64,000 nt of DNA from Streptosporangium subroseum (GCF_900188345.1 NZ_FZOD01000034.1:34643-98642), one strand, 5' to 3'. Shown: positions 25,962-35,399, numbered from the stretch's first letter. A program made the numbers and translations. The notes: a model not told the origin generated them from the letters alone.

Positions 25962-26474
25962 ATGACCACTTCCTGGATCACCCGTCCCGAGACCGCCACC
26001 GACCTCGCCCAGATTCGCGAGGTCAACCTCGCCGCCTTCCCCACCCCTCACGAGGCCGATCTGGTCGAGGCGCTACGCGCCGACCAGCAGGCGTGGATCC
26101 CCGGCCTGTCCTGGGTCACCGAGGCACCCGACGGCTCCATCACCGGATTCGCGCTGCTCACCCGCTGCCACGTCAACGGCTCTCCGGCGCTCACCCTGGG
26201 CCCGTGCGCCGTCAGGCCCGAGCGCCAGCGGCGCGGCGCCGGTTCCGCCGCCATCCACGCCGCCCTCGACGCCGCCCGTGAGTACGGCGAGAACCTTGTG
26301 CTCGTGCTCGGCCACGCCGACTACTACCCGCGCTTCGGCTTCACCCCGGCCTCCGGCCACTCCATCCGGCCGCCCTTCGACGTCGAGGACAAGTACATGA
26401 TGGCGCTCGTCTTCGACCCCACCCTGCCCGTGCCGTCCGGCACCATCCGCTACCCGGCCGCGTTCGGAGTCTGA
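25962..26474 (+). CDS. GNAT-family N-acetyltransferase, YhbS-like
   Basis: A 170-residue acetyltransferase: ITRPETATDLAQIREVNLAA at the start, the CoA loop LGPCAVRPERQRRGAGSAAI, and the closing VLGHADYYPRFGFTPAS. The L-G-H-x-x-YYPRFGF pattern marks the YhbS type. ATG 25962 is the only sensible start. The 235 bp before it carry a non-native ORF and no recognisable gene. Confidence 0.92.
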   Translation: MTTSWITRPETATDLAQIREVNLAAFPTPHEADLVEALRADQQAWIPGLSWVTEAPDGSITGFALLTRCHVNGSPALTLGPCAVRPERQRRGAGSAAIHAALDAAREYGENLVLVLGHADYYPRFGFTPASGHSIRPPFDVEDKYMMALVFDPTLPVPSGTIRYPAAFGV

Positions 26475-26593
26475 CCCAGTCCCTCCGGGACAAGATCACG
26501 GCCATCCAGAGGTTCGGCGCTCCCGGCCGCTCCTGGACTACAGCCGCTCCGTTCTTGTGACGCACATGTCCGCGGGCGGCGGCCGGCGGGGTC

Positions 26594-26719
26594 GGCCATC
26601 CGGTCCTGCCGCCACAGGTCATCGTCGAGTTGCTCGCTGATGACGACTGGCAAGTGGTGGAGGCGGCGGCCGCCAATCCGTCGCTGCCGCCCGCAGTGAT
26701 GTCGAAGCTGGTGCCCTAA
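26594..26719 (+). pseudogene. end of a leucine-rich-repeat-variant (HEAT-like) protein
   Basis: The frame reads GHPVLPPQVIVELLADDDWQ, then VVEAAAANPSLPPAVMSKL and stops. The repeated ANPxLP turn is typical of leucine-rich-repeat-variant proteins of actinomycetes. Only about one and a half repeats remain. Confidence 0.6.
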
Positions 26720-26737
26720 CCGGCGAGAAGAACTTCG

Positions 26738-26950
26738 ATGACCGCTCTGGAGTTGGAAGACGATGTTCTTGGCGGCATCATCGCCTGGTACTCCACCGTC
26801 CACACCGTGACAGATGAGTTGCCGGCGATGCTCACCGAGTTCCACCGGGTCCTGGCTCCGGGCGGCCACCTGCTGCTCGCCTTCAAGGTCGGCGACGATA
26901 GTGCGCGCCTGGAGCAGGCCTACGGCCACGCGGTATCGCTCGATTCAGGC
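26738..26950 (+). pseudogene. internal fragment of a SAM methyltransferase
   Basis: From an ATG the frame reads VLGGIIAWYSTVHTVTDELP, LTEFHRVLAPGGHLLLAF and YGHAVSLD. These are motifs IV to VI of a class I methyltransferase (EFxRVLxPGGxLLLAF). The SAM-binding motif I and the C-terminus are missing. The frame continues open across the antisense strand of the BBE gene to 28492, but that part is meaningless. Confidence 0.85.
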
Positions 26951-28348
26951 GGCCGGCACCACGTTGTGGTTGATCCGGAACATGTTGGCCGGGTCGTAGA
27001 TCTTCTTGACGGCCCTCAGGCGCTCGTAGCGTTCCGGGCCGTAGATCGCGGCGGCGTCGGTCGCCTCTTCCGGGGCGAGGTTGTTCACCAGGCGCCGGTC
27101 GCCCTGCCAGGGTTCCATGCCGTCGAGCAGCACGGCGACCGACTTCTTGAGCTGCTGCTCCTGCGCCAGCGGGCCGACCTCGACACCCAACAGGCTGTAC
27201 GGCAGGCCCCTGGTTGCCACGGAGTTGGGCACCGCGGGCTCCCGGTCCCACGCCCCGCCCAGGGCACGCAGTTCGGCGATCCACAGGGTGGTGCCGGAGC
27301 CCGGGCCGACGAGTTCGACCAGCTTGTCCTGCGCCTGCGCGGGGAACTCCCGCAGCATGATGCCCCGTTCGTAGTAGGGCAGCGGTTCGGTCGGCTCGTT
27401 GTGGATCGACGCGACCTCGGCGTACGGCATGTCCCTAACGGTGTCCAGGACCGCCGGAGCCACCGCCCGCAGCGGCGCGATCATCCGCTCGCCGTCCGCT
27501 ACCGTGCCGTTGTAAGCGAACCGCAGAGACACCACGAACGTCCCGCGCAGTGGTTCGGGCACTTCCGGCAGCGGTGGCAGCCGCATCGCGGCGAACGAGG
27601 AGATCATGGTCTCCGGTGTGCCCGGGTGCCAGGCGGTCCAGGCTCGCAGCACGTCGGCCATCCGCTCACCGGGGAAGTAGATGCCGCCGCCGTAAAGACG
27701 GGGCACCGGGAACAAGGCGAATTCCAGCGCGGTAACCACTCCGAAGTTGCCCTTGCCGCCGCGCAGCGCCCAGAACAGTTCGGGTTCGGACTCCGCGTCG
27801 ACATGCCGCAGTTCGCCGTCCGCGGTCACCACGTCGAGCGAGTGCACATGGTCGGCGGCGTAGCCGTGGGAGCGGCCGAGGGTCGGGCTGAGACCACCGC
27901 CCAGAGTGTAACCGGAGACTCCCACCGTGGGATTCGACCCGTTCAGGGGAGCCAGCCCCGCCTTGGCCGCCTCCGCGACGACCTCGGACCATATCGCTCC
28001 GGCGCCGACCCGGGCCGTGCGGCCGATCACGTCGATGGCCACGTCATTCATCCGATGGATCGCGATCATGACGGCACCGTGCGCCGGGCCGACCATCTGG
28101 TGGCCGGTGGTCTTCACCAGGACCGGCCGGTGCTGCCCCGCCGCGAAAGCGACGGTGGCCTGGACATCGGCCACGCTCTCCGCCACCACGATCACCGCGG
28201 GCGCCAGGTCGTGATTCAGGTTGAAGATGGCGCGTTCGTCGTCGTATCCCGCGTCGCCCGGCAGCAGAACCGAACCTGCCACCGCGGCCACGAGGGCCGC
28301 CGCATCCTCCGGCAGGACCGGCGGCAGGGACGAATCGGTGAAAGTCAT
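26945..28348 (-). CDS. FAD-binding oxidoreductase, BBE type, copy 2
   Basis: A 467-residue flavin oxidase with the same domain order as the copy at 13038. The presumed FAD-linking His83 lies in KTTGHQMVGP; the second-link position reads APLNGSNPTVG without Cys, so one covalent bond is expected. VSGYTLGGGLSPTLGRSHGY and ELFWALRGGKGNFGVVTALE are conserved; NMFRINHNV closes the protein. No regulator gene is adjacent. Its 3-prime end cuts directly into the methyltransferase fragment, so it is a late arrival or the edge of a rearrangement. Confidence 0.92.
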   Translation of the reverse strand: MTFTDSSLPPVLPEDAAALVAAVAGSVLLPGDAGYDDERAIFNLNHDLAPAVIVVAESVADVQATVAFAAGQHRPVLVKTTGHQMVGPAHGAVMIAIHRMNDVAIDVIGRTARVGAGAIWSEVVAEAAKAGLAPLNGSNPTVGVSGYTLGGGLSPTLGRSHGYAADHVHSLDVVTADGELRHVDAESEPELFWALRGGKGNFGVVTALEFALFPVPRLYGGGIYFPGERMADVLRAWTAWHPGTPETMISSFAAMRLPPLPEVPEPLRGTFVVSLRFAYNGTVADGERMIAPLRAVAPAVLDTVRDMPYAEVASIHNEPTEPLPYYERGIMLREFPAQAQDKLVELVGPGSGTTLWIAELRALGGAWDREPAVPNSVATRGLPYSLLGVEVGPLAQEQQLKKSVAVLLDGMEPWQGDRRLVNNLAPEEATDAAAIYGPERYERLRAVKKIYDPANMFRINHNVVPAA

Positions 28349-28781
28349 GGCATGCGTCCTGTTGCTAGTACGAATATTCGACTTTGCGCTGCCTGTTCAT
28401 GGGGGCTCCGAGGCGCGATCTGTTCGAAATCCATGGTGCCGCGACCCCGTCGTTGTCTGCCGCCTTCATCTAGCCATAAACCACTCAAATAGGGACGGAT
28501 AATGACAATCGATGGAATTGGGCCGCCCTTGACCGCATGCGGGCATCGCCGATGACGCTGGTACGAGCCAGGAGAGACCCGCCCAGCGTGCGGGCCGCTC
28601 AGTCCTCGATGTGGAGCGGGAACGCGCTGTCGAGCAGCCTCCCGAGCCGGAGGACCTCACCACCGCCGGACACCGGCGGCCTTCCTCACCGTGGCCGGGC
28701 GGATCACGGGAATCGTCAACGCTCATCGGCGCGAGCCCTTGACGCCGGGCTCGTGATCCTTAACCGCGCGGTATCGGGTGA
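28349..28781. other. 433-bp region without a recognisable gene
   Basis: Upstream of BBE copy 2. The first 130 bp are less GC-rich and probably hold its promoter. Short open frames on both strands have Ser/Arg-rich, non-native composition. Confidence 0.5.
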
Positions 28782-29027
28782 TCACGGCTTGGCCCGCGGG
28801 ATGACCCTGCGGAACTTTCCGCCGGGCTCCTGCTGGGGTGCTTCGTCGGAGCGCTCGAGTGTGACGTCGCCGGCCCCGTGCTCTTTGAGGAGCTGGGCGA
28901 GGTCGGCGAACACCGTCCGCCACACGTGGTCGGGGTCGGTACCGCCAGCGATCCTGAGGCGTACACGCAGCGTGCCGGGCGCGGTCTGGACGATCTGAAA
29001 CATCTCGACGCCGGTCGTACGATCCAC
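28782..29027 (-). pseudogene. C-terminal fragment of a PaaK-like CoA ligase
   Basis: About 80 codons read GVEMFQIVQTAPGTLRVRLR and end QEPGGKFRRVIPRAKP. A final domain with FQxVQTxPxTLxVRL and PGGKxRxVI is the C-terminal cap of phenylacetate-CoA-ligase-like adenylating enzymes. The large N-terminal domain is absent. The break at about 29027 coincides with the start of an oppositely oriented GtrA fragment. Confidence 0.75.
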
Positions 29028-29188
29028 AGGAGATCGCCGACTTCATGAGCGCGCAGGTCATTGGCACGCTGATCGCCATGGTCTTCCGTTTCTGGGCGTT
29101 CCGGAAGTGGGTCTTCCCCGACGAGGAGGCCCACCCCGGCCGCGTACGGCTGGCTCCAGCTCCCAAGCCCAAGGACGAGGCGGCCTGA
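29027..29188 (+). pseudogene. C-terminal fragment of a GtrA-family membrane protein
   Basis: The frame reads FMSAQVIGTLIAMVFRFWAF and RKWVFPDEEAHPG, followed by an Ala/Lys/Pro tail. This is the last transmembrane helix and tail of a GtrA-type flippase-like protein. The first three helices are missing. It starts where the PaaK-like fragment on the other strand begins. Confidence 0.8.
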
Positions 29189-29364
29189 TCCGCCCCTCCA
29201 CTCGCCGGGTGGCCGCGGTGCATTGCCGCATCTGCGCGGGGGAGGTTTTCACGGTGCTGATTTCTGTAGGCGCTGGAGGAGCAGGCCCGGGCCGCCACCG
29301 TATGCTCGTCACCCTCGACGACCCCGCCACCATCGAGCAAACGGCCGGCATCGCCTACTGACTC

Positions 29365-30744
29365 TCAGGCGGGAACCGTCGGGGATGGAGCCCACTTCGA
29401 TGACGTCGGGCGGGCGGCGGCGAGCGGTGTCGGCGGGATGTTGTGCGTGACACCGAAGGTGTTGTCAGGGTCGTACAGGCGCTTGACGGCGCGCAGCCGC
29501 CGGTGGTCGGCGGCGGTGTAGGCGTCTGCGGTCCGGGTCGAGTCGTGCAGGAAGTTCAGGAACGCCCCGCCGCTGGTGTGCGCGCGCAGGGCGTCGGCCA
29601 GGACCGGAGAGCCGGCATCGGCGATCACCGACAGGCGGGTGGTGCGGTGGCCGACCGGGCCGGCGTCGGGGCCGGGGCGGCCCATGGCGCCGCCCCAGTG
29701 CCGGATCTCCACGGCCGGCCCGTCGTACGGCTCGGCGACGCGTATGATCGCCGCGATCGCCGAGTCCGGCAGCTCCTTCAGGAGTTCGACCTGGCTGGGG
29801 GCGATGCCGCCCATGGAGGCCTCGGCGTACGGCATGGTGCGGAAGTCCTCGATGAGCGCCGGACCTGCGGCTCGCCACAGCGGCCGCAGCAGTCGCCGGC
29901 CCTGGTCGGCGCTCCCCGCGTACAGCGCTTTGAGCTGCAGGACGCGGCGGCCGCGCACGAGTGGGGGCACCTCTGGATCGTCGGGCATCGAGGTCAGTGA
30001 CAGTGCGGTGCTGAGCTCGTCGGGCAGCCCGGTGATCCAGTCCCGGTAGAAGGTCACGATCTCGCCGGCGCGTTCCACCGGGAAACAGGCGGCGCCCGTG
30101 AAGACCTGGGCCACCGGGTGCAGCCGGAACTCCAGCGAGGTGACCACGCCGAAGTTGCCGCCTCCGCCGCGCAGCGCCCAGTACAGATCGGGGTGGCTGT
30201 CGGGAGCGGCGGTCACGAGCCGTCCGTCGGCCGTGACGACCTGGGCGCGCAGCACGCTGTCGGCGGCGAAGCCGTACGCGCGGGAGAGCCAGCCCAGGCC
30301 GCCGCCTAGGGTGTATCCGGTCACGCCGACGTCGGCGTGCGAGCCCGACAGAGGGGCCAGTCCGAACGGCTCGGCGGCCGTCATGACCTGGCCCCATCGG
30401 GCGCCGGGGCCGACGCGGGCGATGCGCCGGCGCGGATCGAGGAGTGCTCCGCCCATAGAGGACGTCCTCAATAACAGGCCGCCGTCGCAGGGCGCGTGGG
30501 TGCCGTGCCCGGTCGCCTGCACAGCCAGTGTCAGGCCGGCGTCCCGAGCCGCCACGACCGCCGCCCGTACGTCCTCGGCGCTGGTCGCCTCGGCTATCAG
30601 AGCGGGTCGCTGGTCGATCGGTGTGAACAGCGGGCGCCGGTGCTCTTCGTATCCGGCTTCGCCGGGAAGGTGCACAGCGCCGGCGAAGCCTGCGCGCAGA
30701 CGGCGTGCGGGGATGGAGGTGTTCCTCGATCCGGTCAGGGTCAT
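29365..30744 (-). CDS. FAD-binding oxidoreductase, BBE type, copy 3
   Basis: A 459-residue flavin oxidase: VQATGHGTHAPCDGG contains the likely FAD-linking His80, and APLSGSHADVG replaces the Cys-containing loop of doubly linked members. VTGYTLGGGLGWLSRAYGFA and DLYWALRGGGGNFGVVTSLE are typical. It lies 42 bp downstream of the RibD/DHFR-like reductase on the same strand, so both probably share the MarR-controlled promoter at 31.4 kb. The substrate is unknown. Confidence 0.92.
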   Translation of the reverse strand: MTLTGSRNTSIPARRLRAGFAGAVHLPGEAGYEEHRRPLFTPIDQRPALIAEATSAEDVRAAVVAARDAGLTLAVQATGHGTHAPCDGGLLLRTSSMGGALLDPRRRIARVGPGARWGQVMTAAEPFGLAPLSGSHADVGVTGYTLGGGLGWLSRAYGFAADSVLRAQVVTADGRLVTAAPDSHPDLYWALRGGGGNFGVVTSLEFRLHPVAQVFTGAACFPVERAGEIVTFYRDWITGLPDELSTALSLTSMPDDPEVPPLVRGRRVLQLKALYAGSADQGRRLLRPLWRAAGPALIEDFRTMPYAEASMGGIAPSQVELLKELPDSAIAAIIRVAEPYDGPAVEIRHWGGAMGRPGPDAGPVGHRTTRLSVIADAGSPVLADALRAHTSGGAFLNFLHDSTRTADAYTAADHRRLRAVKRLYDPDNTFGVTHNIPPTPLAAARPTSSKWAPSPTVPA

Positions 30745-30786
30745 GATGACCGATCCCTTCTGGGTGTTCGCCGGTCCTGCGATGGA

Positions 30787-31338
30787 CTAAGCGGAGGGCT
30801 CGGGGCGGTAGGTGAGGACGACGGTGCCGCCGGCGAAAACGGTGGAGTCGGTGAGGGCCAGGGTGGCGGCGCTGTCGACGCGGAACAGGGGCTCGCCCTG
30901 GCCCTTGATGACCGGGAAGATCCACACTTTGTACTCGTCGAGCAGGCCGGCTTGGGCCAGGGCGTCGGTGAGGCGGCCGCACCCCCAGATCAGGATGTCC
31001 TTGCCGTCCTGTTCCTTGAGCTTGGTGACGTGCGCCACGAGGTCATCGCTGGGGATCACCGTCGTGGGGTTCCACGCGGAGACGTCGACCGGCTGGGACG
31101 CGACCACGTACTTGGGAATGGAGTTGACGTGGTCCGCGTAGGGGTTGCCGGATATGTTCGGCCAGGCCTGGGTCATGCCCTCGTAGGTGATGCGGCCGAG
31201 CAGCAGGGCGTCGGCGCCGAGCGTCATGGACAACGCGTAGTGCTGGGACTCGGCGTCGGAGTACTGCAGCGACCACTCGTGCGGGTTGTCGATGAAGCCG
31301 TCGAGGGTGGCGTAGGTGGATGCAATGATCTTGCGCAT
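30787..31338 (-). CDS. dihydrofolate reductase-family protein (RibD C-terminal domain)
   Basis: A 183-residue NADPH-binding reductase: MRKIIASTYATLDGFIDNPH at the start, LLLGRITYEGM, then the dinucleotide segment DILIWGCGRLTDALAQAGLL and the closing FAGGTVVLTY. These small proteins are annotated as DHFR-like but reduce unknown substrates. ATG 31338 follows agaggcagg; the upstream in-frame codons are untranslated leader. It diverges from a MarR gene across a perfect operator and leads the operon with BBE copy 3. Confidence 0.92.
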   Translation of the reverse strand: MRKIIASTYATLDGFIDNPHEWSLQYSDAESQHYALSMTLGADALLLGRITYEGMTQAWPNISGNPYADHVNSIPKYVVASQPVDVSAWNPTTVIPSDDLVAHVTKLKEQDGKDILIWGCGRLTDALAQAGLLDEYKVWIFPVIKGQGEPLFRVDSAATLALTDSTVFAGGTVVLTYRPEPSA

Positions 31339-31386
31339 GGCCTGCCTCTTTGGTTCAGGGGGTGGGATCAACTGAGACTTACGATA

Positions 31387-31421
31387 TAGTCACGATCAAT
31401 TATCGTCAATGATCGTGACTA
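31387..31421. promoter_or_regulatory. MarR-type operator
   Basis: Perfect 12-base arms tagtcacgatca and tgatcgtgacta with an 11-base spacer. The spacer itself holds another atcgtca half-site, so several overlapping half-sites (atcgtSa) cover the divergent promoter. It is 49 bp from the reductase start and 22 bp from the MarR start. Confidence 0.8.
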
Positions 31422-31442
31422 AAAAATTCGGAGAGGATTTCC

Positions 31443-31916
31443 ATGGGCATCACCGGCAGAGGCCCTGACCTGGGCATGCTCACAGGTCAGCTCATGCGGG
31501 CCATTCAGGAGGAGCTGTTCCACACCCTGGCTGAGCAGGGGCACCCCGACGTGAGCCCGCGGCACGGAACGGTCCTGGCATTCCTCGAGCCCGGCGGCAC
31601 CCGCGCGACCGATCTGTCAGCCTGGTCCGGCCAGCACAAGCAGATCGTCGGCACGATCACCGACGAACTCGTCCGCCTCGGCTACGTCACCCGCCAACCC
31701 GACCCCGCCGACCGTCGCGCCAAGCTCATCGTTCCCACCGACCGCGCCCTGGACGAGGTCGCCAAAGCCCGCGCCACCCTCGCCGCGATCGAAGACCGCT
31801 ACGAACAGGCCCTCGGCGCCGACCGGTACACCGCCTTCAAGGACACCCTCCAGCAGATCACCCGCCACCAACGTGCCTGGAACGAGACCACCACGGCAGC
31901 GCGGCCCGCGACCTGA
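31443..31916 (+). CDS. MarR-family transcriptional regulator
   Basis: A 157-residue winged-helix protein: VSPRHGTVLAFLEPGGTRAT, LSAWSGQHKQIVGTITDELV (recognition helix) and the wing GYVTRQPDPADRRAKLIVPT. The wing with DPxDRRAK is diagnostic. It is divergent from the DHFR-like/BBE operon with a perfect dyad between, so it most likely represses that operon and itself. Confidence 0.93.
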   Translation: MGITGRGPDLGMLTGQLMRAIQEELFHTLAEQGHPDVSPRHGTVLAFLEPGGTRATDLSAWSGQHKQIVGTITDELVRLGYVTRQPDPADRRAKLIVPTDRALDEVAKARATLAAIEDRYEQALGADRYTAFKDTLQQITRHQRAWNETTTAARPAT

Positions 31917-32066
31917 CGCTGTGGGCAGAGATGAGCCGATCAGGGAGGCGGACCAAGTACGGGAGGAAGGGGCAGCGAGCCGTCCCGTGTGACGGCCGGC
32001 GGACGCGCGTAAGCAGATCACCGCCCACGCGGGTGCCGCCGCGTCCTCTGCTCGGCAAGGGTCTCC

Positions 32067-33080
<1,014 letters not shown>

Positions 33081-33142
33081 GACCAAGGTCCTTTCCGGGC
33101 GGCGGACATGCCCGCACTCGGGGACGCGTCCGCTCGCAACTA

Positions 33143-33208
33143 TGTCCTCAACTGAGGACAACTATAGTCCTCAGTTGAGGACATTTGTCCTCGGCTGAGG
33201 ACAAATGT
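33143..33208. promoter_or_regulatory. operator array of six GTCCTC-type half-sites
   Basis: Three successive dyads occupy 66 bp: tgtcctca-ac-tgaggaca (33143-33160), gtcctca-gt-tgaggac (33167-33182), and acatttgtcctc-ggct-gaggacaaatgt (33181-33208). Adjacent half-sites also form the dyad gaggacatttgtcctc. The array starts 62 bp upstream of the aldo/keto reductase and ends 153 bp before the Tat-exported enzyme, and may control both. Confidence 0.8.
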
Positions 33209-33361
33209 TAAGGGTGATCTAGAACGAGAGGCATGGCCACCGATGCGCGCGCTTCCACGTCCCGGCGCCCAGCTGCACTTTGGTTCTCCTGTCTCATTTA
33301 TGGAGTTTTGGGCGATTTATCTCCGGGTAGCCCCCGGAAGAGATCTCCTGGGGGTCCTGCG

Positions 33362-34474
33362 ATGAACGATCATGCCGATGGGATGACGAGACGGGAGTTC
33401 TCCTTCCTGGGGGCGGCGCTGGGCAGCCTGCCGCATCTGGGAAGGCTCCCCCAGACCGCAGCGAGTCCCACGCCGAGCCCGGGCAACGGGCAGCGCGCTC
33501 CGGTCGGTTTTGTCCTCGGGCATGAGCAGTTCCGCACGCCGCAGCTCGTGTCAGCCGCCGAGCGTGCCGACCGGGCGGGATTCACCCACGTCTGGACGAG
33601 TGACCACTCCCACCCCTGGCAGGACAACGAGGGCCACTCCATGTTCCCGTGGATCACCCTGGCTCTGATAGGCGACCACACGTCCAAGGTGACGTACGGC
33701 ACCGGCGTGACCTGCCCGCTCTACCGCCACCACCCCTCGCAGGTGGCGCAGGCGTTCGCGTCGCTCGGTATCCTCACGCCCGGCCGGGTGTTCCTCGGCG
33801 TCGGCACCGGTGAGTCCCTCAACGAGCAGGCCAGCACCGGTCGTTACGACCGCTACCCCGAACGCCGTGCCCGGCTGATCGAGGCCGTCACGCTGATCCG
33901 CAAGCTGTGGACCGGCGAGCGCACCACGTTCAAGGGCGACTACTACCGCACCGACCAGTTCAAGCTCTACGACGTACCCGACAAGGCGGTGCCCATCTAC
34001 ATCGCCGCGAGCGGCCCGAAGAGCGCCTACACGGCCGGCCGGTACGGCGACGGCTGGATCGCCCAGACCAAGGACATCGCCGACCCGCAACTCCGCACGG
34101 AGTTCGCGCGCGGCGCCCGCGCCGCCGGCCGGGACCCCGACACGATGCCGAAACTGGTGGAGACCTGGGTGGTCGTCGGCGACCAGGCGCAGGCCGAGTA
34201 CGCGGCGAACCTGTGGCGGTTCACCCCGGGCGGTTTCGGCGACCTGCTGTACCAGCCCAACCCGGTCACCATCCAGCAGATCGCCGAGAAACGCTGGCCC
34301 CTGCCCGAGGTGTACGGGCCATGGCCACGCGGCACCGATCCCGGGGTGCACATCAAGGCCCTGCAGAAGATCGTCGACACGGGCGGCGTCCCCATGGTCC
34401 ATTCCGGCCAGGCCGACCAGGCAGGTGTCATCGACTTCTACGGCCGCCAGGTGCTTCCCCACGTGCACCGCTGA
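33362..34474 (+). CDS. Tat-exported F420-type luciferase-like oxidoreductase
   Basis: A 370-residue protein. Residues 9-13 are TRREF, followed by a short hydrophobic run and a Pro/Ser-rich linker, as in Tat signals. The mature part is a luciferase-like TIM barrel: VGFVLGHEQF, AAERADRAGFTHVWTSDH, RVFLGVGTGESLNEQ and PIYIAASGPKSAYTAGRYGD. This resembles the F420-dependent group that includes mycobacterial hydroxymycolic acid dehydrogenase. It would act outside the membrane. ATG 33362 is chosen because it gives a normal Tat n-region. Confidence 0.87.
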   Translation: MNDHADGMTRREFSFLGAALGSLPHLGRLPQTAASPTPSPGNGQRAPVGFVLGHEQFRTPQLVSAAERADRAGFTHVWTSDHSHPWQDNEGHSMFPWITLALIGDHTSKVTYGTGVTCPLYRHHPSQVAQAFASLGILTPGRVFLGVGTGESLNEQASTGRYDRYPERRARLIEAVTLIRKLWTGERTTFKGDYYRTDQFKLYDVPDKAVPIYIAASGPKSAYTAGRYGDGWIAQTKDIADPQLRTEFARGARAAGRDPDTMPKLVETWVVVGDQAQAEYAANLWRFTPGGFGDLLYQPNPVTIQQIAEKRWPLPEVYGPWPRGTDPGVHIKALQKIVDTGGVPMVHSGQADQAGVIDFYGRQVLPHVHR

Positions 34475-34475
34475 A

Positions 34476-34605
34476 CTGGACTGCTTCACCCACGCCGGGG
34501 GCCGTAAACAGGCCAAGTCCGCCGAGCTGAAACGCAACATTCTGGCCGTGTTGATCGCGATGGCCGCCAACCTGGGGCCGACCCGCATGGTGGAGGAGCG
34601 AGGCG
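34476..34605 (+). mobile_element. fragment of a Tn3-family transposase
   Basis: Directly after the stop of the F420-type gene a frame reads LDCFTHAGGRKQAKSAELKR then NILAVLIAMAANLGPTRM. The ELKRNxLAVLIAxAxNLGxxRM pattern is from the C-terminal half of Tn3-family DDE transposases. No terminal repeats are visible, so it is a stranded piece. Confidence 0.7.
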
Positions 34606-34626
34606 GGGAGAGGAGTGGGCTCGCAT

Positions 34627-35232
34627 TCAACTGCCGAGGGCGCGCTTTTGTGGGTGAATCGTCTCGCCGCGGGCGAGCATGTCAACGAACTGGGTGATAC
34701 GGCGGGTTCGGGTCTCGGCGCGTTTGGCGTTCGTGATCCGATAGAGAACGGCGTAGCGGTTTTGGGAGGTGAGGATGTCGAACATCGCTTGTGCCTGGGG
34801 TTTCGCGGCCAATGCGGCGGCCAGGTCGGCTGGTACCTCGATGCCGGCTTGTCCCGCGTAGGCAGAGTCCCAGCGGCCGTCGGCCTTGGCGCGTTCGACC
34901 TCGGTCATTCCGGCCGGATGCATCCGGCCCTCGCTGATCAGGCGAGTGACGATGGAAACGTTCCGCGCCGACCAGGTGCTTTGCCTCCCGCGAGGGGTGA
35001 AGCGCCGACAAAAAGTGATCTCATCCCGCCGTCGTAGCCGACCATCGATCCAGCCGTAGCACAGGGCTTCGTCGAGCGCCTGGTCATAGGTCAGGCTGGT
35101 GGGCCGGGTCGTGTTCTGCTTGGCGAGGACCAGCCACACCCCTGCCGAGCTGTCGTGGTGCCTGCCGAGCCACTCCCGCCAGGCTCGGGCATCGGTAACG
35201 GTCAGTTCCAGTAGTTCGTCGCTCATCGTCAT
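34627..35232 (-). CDS. YdeI/OmpD-associated family protein
   Basis: A 201-residue protein: DARAWREWLGRHHDSSAGVW, then YDQALDEALCYGWIDGRLRR (family signature EALCYGWIDG) and FTPRGRQSTWSARNV. YdeI-type proteins are linked to resistance to cationic peptides in some bacteria, but the biochemical role is unknown. ATG 35232 follows aggggcac; ATG 35226 is two codons inside. Confidence 0.88.
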   Translation of the reverse strand: MTMSDELLELTVTDARAWREWLGRHHDSSAGVWLVLAKQNTTRPTSLTYDQALDEALCYGWIDGRLRRRDEITFCRRFTPRGRQSTWSARNVSIVTRLISEGRMHPAGMTEVERAKADGRWDSAYAGQAGIEVPADLAAALAAKPQAQAMFDILTSQNRYAVLYRITNAKRAETRTRRITQFVDMLARGETIHPQKRALGS

Positions 35233-35399
35233 GTGCCCCTGATGATCATCAAAGGGATGGTTGTCGGCGGTCACCCGAAGGTGGGAGCCCAGGACGGGGG
35301 CCTGCCGGAAGTGGCGCTGGATCGGTCAGCGGTGGAGCCGGCCGATCACGTCCTCCGCCACGTCGCCACCGCGGCCTCTGAACGGACGCCCACCCGCCT

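Noticed and set aside
28466..28726. Minus-strand ORF upstream of BBE copy 2
   Set aside because: Ser/Arg-rich translation without family resemblance; another frame has a short protein-like end (LRLGRLLDSAFPLHIED) that I could not assign.
29465..30982. Minus-strand 505-codon ORF overlapping BBE copy 3
   Set aside because: Same strand but a different frame from a gene with full BBE motifs; the translation is mostly Arg and Pro.
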